From positions 682,001 through 746,000 of the forward strand of contig VNKQ01000003.1 of assembly GCA_016508695.1 (NCBI GenBank): 64,000 bases of DNA, given 5' to 3'. The translations under genes were made by a program, and so were the position numbers. The stretch is from Hyphodiscus hymeniophilus. Its lineage: Eukaryota; Ascomycota; Leotiomycetes; Helotiales; Hyphodiscaceae. Shown one piece after another: positions 57,287-64,000 of this stretch; the first letter of the stretch is position 1, and every line of letters begins with the position of its first letter. The notes beneath the pieces were generated by a model. It was not told where the DNA came from. It did no database searches and was given only the letters and a program-made list of their open reading frames with translations.

Positions 57287-59115
57287 ATGGTCAATGGCGA
57301 AGAGAAAGCAGATCTCGAGCCCGTCGATAACGTCCCTGGAGATTTTGAGGGTCCGAATGAGCATCTAGGAGAATCGACATCCCCGGTTGAAGACGAGAAG
57401 AAGAGACCTAGCGGTGATGGTTCAATACATTCAGAACATTCTCATTCCTCAAATGGTTCCATAGAGGTTTTTCCAGAGACAGTGGAACAACAACCTCGCT
57501 CAAAATCAAAGTCGTCTTCCGTACGGTCTCGTCCATTATCAATCGTACCTCGCCACAAGCGAAGAGGACTTCTTGCAAGGTTCTCAATAATTCCAGAAGT
57601 TGACAGGCCATACGATTACAAAAGAAGCACAAAATGGCTTATTACAATGATAGTTGCCATAGCTGGCGCTGCTGCGCCAATAGGAAGTGCAATATTTCTC
57701 CGTGAGTACTTGCAGTGTTTAAGTTGAGAACTCCACTAACTTTTCGTTCAGCTGCTCTGCCCCAGTTGTCAGCAGATCTTGACGTCTCACCAACAGTGGC
57801 CAATCTTTCAGTAGCACTTTACATGCTGAGCATGTCGATATTTCCTCTCTGGTGGTCAAGTTTCTCCGAGACTTTGGGACGAAGGACAATCTACCTCGTA
57901 TCTTTCGCCTTATTTACCATATGGAACATAGTTGCCGCGGAAAGCACCTCAATCACCATGCTCATCATTATGAGAGTACTCGGAGGAGGTGCATCTGCAT
58001 CAGTGCAAGCAGTTGGTGCTGGAACAATTGCCGATATATGGGAGAGTTTCGAACGCGGAAAAGCCATGGGCCTCTTCTATCTTGGGCCTTTGCTTGGTCC
58101 ACTCTTAGCACCTATCATTGGAGGTGTTTTGACAGAAGTATGGGACTGGCGCGCCACTCAGTGGTTCCAAGCGATCTATGGAGGAGTCCTTTTCCTCATC
58201 CTGACGTTCTGTCTGCCTGAGACGTTAGCACGCCCCCGCGAGCCGGTCCCAGTACAACCAATTGCGGATGAGAAAGAGGCTCGACCAGCACTGACCCGCA
58301 TCTCAACCCGTCAGTCTGTGCACGTAAAAACTAAGAAAGCAGCGAAGATCTTCAAGCGCTGTATCATCGATCCCTTGAGTGTCCTGGCATATCTACGGTT
58401 TCCCGCAGTACTGATTACTGTTTACCTTGCTAGCATTACGTTTGGGTCCCTCTACATGCTCAATATATCAATTCAACAAACATTCTCTGAAGCTCCATAT
58501 AATTTTAAAGTCATCATAGTGGGCCTTCTTTATATCCCGAATTCACTCGGTTACCTTTTGTCATCCGTGTTGGGAGGGCGATGGACCGATCTTATCATGC
58601 ATCGAGAAGCACGGAAGGCTGGTCGCTACGACGAACATGGGAAACTGATCCTCAGACCTGAGGATAGGTTGAGGGAGAATGCCTGGATGGCTGCTGTCAT
58701 GTTTCCCGGGGCCATGATTTGGTACGGATGGTCTGCTGACAAGGGTGTTCATTGGATTGTTCCAATGATTGCAAACTTCTTCTTTGGCGTTGGGAGTATG
58801 GTTATTTTTGGTTGTGTTACTACCATGCTTACAGAGTAGGTGCCCCTCTCCAGACATTTGGAAAACACTGACTTGATTCACAGGTTCATGCCCCGACGCT
58901 CCAGCAGTGGCGTCGCAGTCAACAATTTCATTAGGAATATTTTCAGCTGTGTCGGCACATTTGTTGCCTCGCCTCTGATCAATGCTATCGGCGACGGGTG
59001 GTTATTCACTGGTCTAGGCATAATATGTTGGATCAGTGCATTTGCTGTTATCTGGGCGATGAAAAGATTTGGGCCGAGATGGCGGATCGAGATGGACAAA
59101 AAGTTGAATGATTGA
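57287..59115 (+). CDS. MFS drug:H+ antiporter, DHA1 family (Qdr/Dtr-like), 576 aa
   Basis: Twelve-span plasma-membrane exporter of the DHA1 group; substrate unknown. Exons 57287-57701, 57752-58835 and 58884-59115; introns 50 nt (CTAAC branch, phase 1) and 48 nt (phase 2). I use the ATG at 57287; the frame runs back to a TTG at 57206. The first about 110 residues are a hydrophilic Ser/Glu-rich tail. TM1 starts KWLITMIVAIAGAAAPIGSA. The DHA1 motif A variant is SSFSETLGRRTIYL after TM2, the antiporter motif C-like GLFYLGPLLGPLLAPIIGG is in TM5, and VQAVGAGTIADIWESFERGK is the Qdr/Dtr signature. A central cytoplasmic loop (KEARPALTRISTRQSV) separates the halves. No biosynthetic cluster adjoins it. 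Confidence 0.9.
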
Positions 59116-60304
59116 CCGGGAGTCTATGCCAAGTCGCTACACTTCGAGACTGTGTCCATGGCTGGTTGGCAATGTATTTCGAGGGTCCTCATCGGGGCGG
59201 CCTTCGAGACCTGCAGTTGACGAATTTTGTACATGACCACAACAGCGTCTGTCTTGAGAAGTTTGGTGGAGATAAAGTACAACGAGTCGCCCTGGTAGAG
59301 ACGAGGTTCGGAACTCGGAAGACCCAATGTTGCAAGTGTCTTCTTTCGCAACTGTTTAAGCGCAAGTGGACCGTTGAAGACCCTTTGGTCAAGACCGCGG
59401 TACCAAAAGTCGATGAAGAGGAGGATCATAAGTCTTGAATCATACGCCACTGTGAGTAATCAGTCCAAGGTATCCGAAAGACGTGCCTTGCCGACAGCGG
59501 TAGCTTGTCGACAGTACTTGCCAATGTCGACAGAACATCGTTGTCGATGGATATGTCGGTGTCGACGGGTATGTCGGTGTCGAGAAAAAGAAACATCACA
59601 GAACAGTGAAAAATGAAGAGTTGCCAGTAACATAGCTTTAAGGAGTAACAGACACCAATTCCAGCAGATCCAACGCCTCCATTTCTGAGCAAGCTTCTGA
59701 TGCTGTGCTTCGATTCTTGATTCTTGGCTAACGAAGAGAATGGTTGGAGGGGAGACCAAAGAGAAGAAAAAGTGCATCATCATATATAGCCACTCCATCA
59801 ACGAGTGACCGTATTCTCTTTCACCGACGTCATCGAATCTTTTAATCACTGAACCTCGAAATTTGATTTTTGGACCGAGCACTAGCCATACTTGCTACAG
59901 GTAACGATGCATATATTCGGTTTCGTGCTTAACACGACGGCTGGATGGTTAGCCACATTAAGCGTTAGTCAGGCTTTGGACAAGATACGAGACTTTGCTA
60001 CGGGCCATTGACAAACAAAATAAATTCGTGCCAATGAACTTTGATCCTGGTAGGAACAGGTATGCCGCGAAATGTGCGTTGGCACAAAGTGTCGAGCTAC
60101 TACTTTGAATGGCCGAAGCCTTGAAGCTGTGCGACCATGTGGAATTTAGCGCTTCTAGCTGCACAAGCAAACGGTGGGATCAGGCTGGATATAATAGAAT
60201 GTTATTCCGTCGCCGAGTTCCTTGCCCTTTGTTTATCTCTGGCAAGTTCGATACCTGGCTTTCGACAACGCCTCTGAATCACCTGGTTTGTGCCGACTTC
60301 AACA
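59116..60304. other. Intergenic region with a TGTCGA cluster, no gene seen
   Basis: 1.19 kb. Frames at 59112-59438 (plus) and 59460-59882 (minus) are unsupported. The repeat cluster at 59506-59583 is described separately. Confidence 0.4.
59506..59583. repeat. TGTCGA (TCGACA) hexamer cluster
   Basis: TGTCGA starts at 59506, 59525, 59542, 59560 and 59578, with a spacing of 17-19 bp throughout, and TGTCGG copies lie between. It contains an 18-bp unit (ATATGTCGGTGTCGACGG / GTATGTCGGTGTCGAG) repeated twice. It is the reverse complement of the hexamer cluster at 52561-52654. Confidence 0.75.
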
Positions 60305-61555
60305 ATGACAACCCCCAGAATAGCCGAGATATCTCGCTCGTATCTTCAACATCTCAACACTCCTTCTTTGGCTTCAATCACTAATGTCGAACATCTCTCC
60401 TCCTACAATTGGATTGAGGCCCCTACCCCCACCATTGCTGTTCCTGGCTGTCCACCCTCGTGGTCCCCTCCAAAAGTTTCCAAGCGGCTGAACAAGGACT
60501 CCGGCCTTGTCTACATTGCCCAAAATGCAGCTCGTCATCCAGACAGTCCGCTGGAGCCGCTATTCCGCGCATTATACATCGCAAACCCTTCATATGACAT
60601 CCGCTCAATCGATGTCGTGACCGACCGGAACAACCTGCGTAAACTCCTCTCATTTATCAATCCTGGCTCGACTAGGAACGGTCTCAGTCCGTTTGCTATC
60701 AAAATCGAGGTGACGAACAACACAGCAATCTTCTGTCGCCAAGAGCCGGCTACCTGCGAAATCATCGGCCCAGAAGAATTCAGAGGCTATGGCCACGAAT
60801 TTGAGAAGGCGTACACTGCAGACCAGATCAGCGGTAGTACTGGACATCACAGAGTCATCTCATACTGCTTTGCGGATCTCAAGTTCATTGTGCGCCACGA
60901 AACGGACGGATATGTCAAGCTCGACGCCGACAAAATCACTCGTACTCCGAAAAGCAAAGAGCAGGAAAACGACAGTCTCTCCGGGCTGCTAGATTCTTTG
61001 TCTCTTTCATCGCCCAACAACTGCCCTACTAGCACTCATGCTGGCTCCAAATTGACAATCAGAGAAGAGGGCTTGATCGTCCCGCTCAGCTCAACCCTGG
61101 AACTCAAAACCCGTGTTTCCCATAAGCCTCTTCAGCTGCAAGAAATCATACCACAACTCTGGGCATCGCAAACTCCGAAGCTTGTGCGGGCCTACCACAT
61201 CAAGGGTACGTTTCAGGTACCAGCTGTTGAGGATGTGACGGTACAAGTCAGAAGATGGGAGGAAGATAACCAGCATGATCTGAGGAGACTAGCTGGGCTG
61301 ATCGGCATGATTGTCGAGATGGTAAAGGGGTGTGGAGGACATGCCACTCTCAAGTATGACGATACGGGAGACGAGTTGGTACTCTGGGAGGCCGGCGGGG
61401 ACATGATGCTACCGATGGATTTGTATTCCAAGTGGGACTGTGGGAGCAATTCCGAAGACGCAGGAACTGAAAGTGCTGTAGAGCATGTCGAGGCAGTGGA
61501 TACCAAGGTAGATGGCAAGGGGCCTGGAGGAAAGATAGGAAGGCGCAGCGAATAG
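60305..61555 (+). CDS. Conserved fungal protein of unknown function, 416 aa (often labelled geranylgeranyl pyrophosphate synthetase)
   Basis: Single exon; the first in-frame ATG is at 60305, the open frame reaching back to a GTG at 60290. The start TTPRIAEISRSYLQHLNTPS, then YNWIEAPTPTIAVPGCPP, ARHPDSPLEPLFRALYI, IDVVTDRNNLRKLLSFINP, FRGYGHEFEKAYT and STGHHRVISYCFADLKFIVR form a family widespread in filamentous ascomycetes. I recall it carrying the name geranylgeranyl pyrophosphate synthetase in many genomes, but there are no DDxxD prenyl-diphosphate motifs here, so that label is almost certainly wrong. The layout (VDVVTDRNN.., HRVISYCFADLKFIVRHETD, PQLWASQTPKLVRAYHIKG) recalls a nuclease-like alpha/beta fold, which is only an impression. 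No targeting signal. Confidence 0.8.
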   Translation: MTTPRIAEISRSYLQHLNTPSLASITNVEHLSSYNWIEAPTPTIAVPGCPPSWSPPKVSKRLNKDSGLVYIAQNAARHPDSPLEPLFRALYIANPSYDIRSIDVVTDRNNLRKLLSFINPGSTRNGLSPFAIKIEVTNNTAIFCRQEPATCEIIGPEEFRGYGHEFEKAYTADQISGSTGHHRVISYCFADLKFIVRHETDGYVKLDADKITRTPKSKEQENDSLSGLLDSLSLSSPNNCPTSTHAGSKLTIREEGLIVPLSSTLELKTRVSHKPLQLQEIIPQLWASQTPKLVRAYHIKGTFQVPAVEDVTVQVRRWEEDNQHDLRRLAGLIGMIVEMVKGCGGHATLKYDDTGDELVLWEAGGDMMLPMDLYSKWDCGSNSEDAGTESAVEHVEAVDTKVDGKGPGGKIGRRSE

Positions 61556-61623
61556 CTGAAAGCCCAGCCTATTATCCCATTCTTTCTGCCAGATCCGGAG
61601 AAGATCCATAATAATCCTCAAGA

Positions 61624-62067
61624 ATGTCCTACTTCGTGAGATACGGTGCCCTTCAAACGGGATCTAGCTTGCAATCTGCTTTGTGGTCCTCTTCGAATAA
61701 TGACAGGGTCTCTCGCCTCACTGGGACGTCCGTTGATTTCTTTTTGATTTCATCTCATCTTCTTTCATTCCAAAAACATACATGGAAAATAAGGAACTAC
61801 CCCATCTCCATCATCCTCCACGAAGACTACCCATCCCACTTCTTCGGCCTGTCAGGTGACAATGTTTTCGAAGTTTCATCTCGAGCTTGTGTCATGATAG
61901 ATAGAGAAGACAACGTAGACGTGCAAGCAGATGCCGGTATAAACCGGGCTGTACTTTTCAAGACCGAAGACTTCATCAGATGGCTAAGGCTTTGGTATCA
62001 TCTGGATTCAACCGGTAACACTCGATACAGTGTCAGGGATTTCGGACTGCTAGGGACCGCAGATTGA
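61624..62067 (+). CDS. Hypothetical protein, 147 aa
   Basis: Not recognised. An intron-free frame begins in a reasonable context (CAAGAATGTCC), 68 bp after the stop of the preceding gene, and ends 29 bp before the convergent ligase's stop. It reads MSYFVRYGALQTGSSL.., a hydrophobic patch DFFLISSHLLSF, then IREDNVDVQADAG-like acidic sequence and an FIRWLRLWYHLD segment. Composition looks protein-like, but length and position allow it to be 3' UTR sequence of its neighbours. Confidence 0.35.
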   Translation: MSYFVRYGALQTGSSLQSALWSSSNNDRVSRLTGTSVDFFLISSHLLSFQKHTWKIRNYPISIILHEDYPSHFFGLSGDNVFEVSSRACVMIDREDNVDVQADAGINRAVLFKTEDFIRWLRLWYHLDSTGNTRYSVRDFGLLGTAD

Positions 62068-62096
62068 AAGTTGTTGTATTACTCATGCCTTTTCCT

Positions 62097-64000
62097 TTAC
62101 AGCTTCGCCCGCGTCTCGGTAGCTTTGTGCAAATCACCACCCCTCTCCTTGAAATATTCCGCGATCTTCTCCCTGGCAACCCCCACCACACTGGCGTCCT
62201 CCACCGTCGCCGGAACCTGTACCTCCTTCTCGAACTCGCCGTGCACGGCATTCTCCACCAGTTCCTTCAGTACCCTGCGCAGCGTCTTCCCGGACCGTGT
62301 CTTTGGGATCATGCCCTTGCCTTGGATCATGCCACCCAGAGATGCGATCCCACCAATTTGCGTGCGGACGAGTTTCTGCGCCTCGCCGAAGAGCTGATCG
62401 GAGGGTATGGCGGATGGGGGATGGTCGGCTGTGGAGAGCGTGACGAATGCGAATGGTAGATGGCCTTTCAGGGCATCGGGGATCCCAACAACGCAGCACT
62501 CGGCTATCGTAGGGTGGGAGGAGATGGCTTGCTCGATTGAGCCTTGGCAAAAGTTAGGAGCTGTCTGGAATGGAAGAAGGAATTACCTACCCGTGCTGAA
62601 TCTGTGAGCAGCGACATTAATGATATCGTCTGACCTCGACATGACATGGATATAACCATCGTCATCAATCATTCCCGCATCCCCGGTATCAATCCATTTC
62701 CCTTCAAATCTCTTCAAATAGCCCTTATAGAACCTTTCTTCGTCCTGCCAGAGAGTGCGGAAGCCGGTAGGCGCCAACGGCATCGCGAGGACGATATTCC
62801 CCATCTTGCCTTTTTCCACCTCTTTCCCTTCATCGTCAACAATCCGAACATCGAACCCGGGCATGGCTTTCCCGGCACTGCCAGGCTTGATACCCAATGG
62901 CTTTGCGTCTCGGGTCTTCGTCTTCCGGTCCTTTCCAGCATGCGGTACGAGTGCGACGCCTGAGATGGGAGAGCCGGATTCAGATGACCACCAATTATCG
63001 ATGACATTTGATCCTGGTGGCCCGTACTTCCCCAGAAGATCCTGGTACATTGTGACAATACTTGGTTCTGATCTCTCACCAGCGAGGAACAGAGCTTGCA
63101 TAGACTTCAATCCTCCTCTTTCTCCTATCTCCTTCAACATCTTGTTCTCGGGGTCTTCTTTCCGGATCGCACGCAAGGCTGTTGGGGCAGTGGATAGTGT
63201 GTTGACTTTGTATTCCTCGACAATTCTCCAGAAAGTACCCGCATTAGGTGTCCCAACCGGCTTTCCTTCAAAGAGGACAGTGGCTGCTCCTGTGAGGAGC
63301 GGGGCGTAGAGAATGTACGAGTGACCAACAACCCATCCAATATCAGAAGCGCAGAACATCACATCTCCCGGGCCGTGGATACCAAATAAATAACTGATGG
63401 AAAGATGCAGGCCAACCGCATGTCCTCCAGCTTCCCTCAGAACGCCCTTAGGCAAGCCAGTCGTTCCGGAAGTGTAGATGATATACACGCCATCACTAGA
63501 CTTAACAGGGACACAACCGGCCTTCAGTCCTCTAACTGTGGCGTCCCGGCACAGTCTTGACCAATCCCTCTGTCCGTTCTCCTTGTCCAATTCATCCCAA
63601 AGCAATTGATCCCGTTGCCAGATGATCGTCTTCTTCGGCTTGTGCTTCGAAAGAGCGATCGCCTCCGTAATGAAAGGCTTATAAGACATGGGAGGCTTGG
63701 CTCCATCAATTCCGCATGAAGCTGTCAGAATGGCGACGGGTTTCGAAGCGTCGATTCGTTGTGCCAGCGAAACTGCAGCGAAACCACCGAATACAACTGC
63801 GTGGATTGCTCCGAGTCTCGAGACTGCAAGTATGCCAATAAGAGCCGCCGGTATCATGGGCACTGTAGAGGTGTTACAATGATGTAAATAGCAGATTTTC
63901 AACACTCACTATACATCAGGACTACGTCTCCTTTCTTCACACCTTCCTCTTTTAACACCCCGGCGAAAGTCTCCACCTCTTGCAGAAGCTGCTTGTATGT
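62097..64000 (-). CDS. Acyl-CoA synthetase (acetyl/propionyl-CoA synthetase family), C-terminal part; N-terminus off the window
   Basis: AMP-forming ligase of short-chain acids, ACSS3/PrpE type. Exons in view: 64000-63910 (partial), 63862-62591 and 62542-62097, with introns of 47 nt (GTGAGT..TACAG) and 48 nt (GTAGGT..CCAAG, CTAAC branch). The first visible piece is YKQLLQEVETFAGVLKEEGV; MPMIPAALIGILAVSRLGAI and HAVVFGGFAAVSLAQRID follow. The AMP-binding P-loop is YIIYTSGTTGLPKGVLRE; then VIDNWWSSESGSPI, WIDTGDAGMIDDDGYIHVMS and SDDIINVAAHRFSTGSIEQA across the last intron. The adenylation lysine region is KTRSGKTLRRVLKEL. YMP.IPAALIGILAVSR..GAIHAVVFGGF resembles propionyl-CoA synthetases; the true acid is uncertain. 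About 100 N-terminal residues should lie beyond 64000. Confidence 0.93.

Noticed and set aside
60160..60262. Possible tRNA because of a GTTCGATACC B-box-like string
   Set aside because: No A box at proper distance and no cloverleaf could be folded by eye.

Overview
The window is nuclear DNA of a filamentous ascomycete (Pezizomycotina; a Leotiomycete is my best guess, from the look of the conserved proteins). Genes are spaced 0.1 to 3 kb apart on both strands. Most carry short introns of 44 to 100 nt with GTRNGT-like donors, CTRAY branch sites and YAG acceptors, and the housekeeping set is purely eukaryotic and fungal. I rebuilt the exons by hand from reading frame, splice signals and family conservation. 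Exon lists below are therefore models, but nearly all close in frame over the full family length.

Layout. 1-12.5 kb: MTR4 exosome helicase (partial), COX8, MED18, KGD4, an orphan Gln/Arg-rich gene, a DUF647/RUS protein, cytochrome c heme lyase and mevalonate diphosphate decarboxylase (ERG19). 12.5-18.4 kb: one very large low-complexity acidic protein gene built from tandem repeats and from an array of six near-identical mini-exons. 19.8-23.4 kb: SNF7 (ESCRT-III), TEN1 (telomere CST complex) and a small lineage-restricted gene. 23.4-26.8 kb: a gene-poor stretch with an 87-bp tandem duplication. 26.8-48.4 kb: a run of genes tied to ribosomes and translation, namely FHL1 (regulator of ribosomal protein genes), a DHX29-like DEAH helicase, GCN1 and RPL19. 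50-64 kb: mitochondrial serine hydroxymethyltransferase, a short-chain dehydrogenase, a thiopurine/thiol methyltransferase-like protein, an OTUD6-type deubiquitinase, an MFS drug/H+ antiporter, a conserved fungal protein often misnamed geranylgeranyl pyrophosphate synthetase, and an acyl-CoA synthetase running off the right edge.

Divergent pairs share short promoters: MTR4/COX8 (273 bp), CYC3/ERG19 (277 bp, two opposed CCAAT boxes), SNF7/TEN1 (469 bp, CACGTG) and DHX29-like/GCN1 (221 bp). The most unusual items are the symmetric phase-1 mini-exon array, a 13-nt micro-exon in the DUF647 gene, a GC-AG intron plus a single-base frameshift in the DHX29-like helicase, a 2-nt first coding exon in RPL19, and twin E-boxes exactly 21 bp apart upstream of RPL19. 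I see no mobile element with recognisable protein, no rRNA, no tRNA and no CRISPR.
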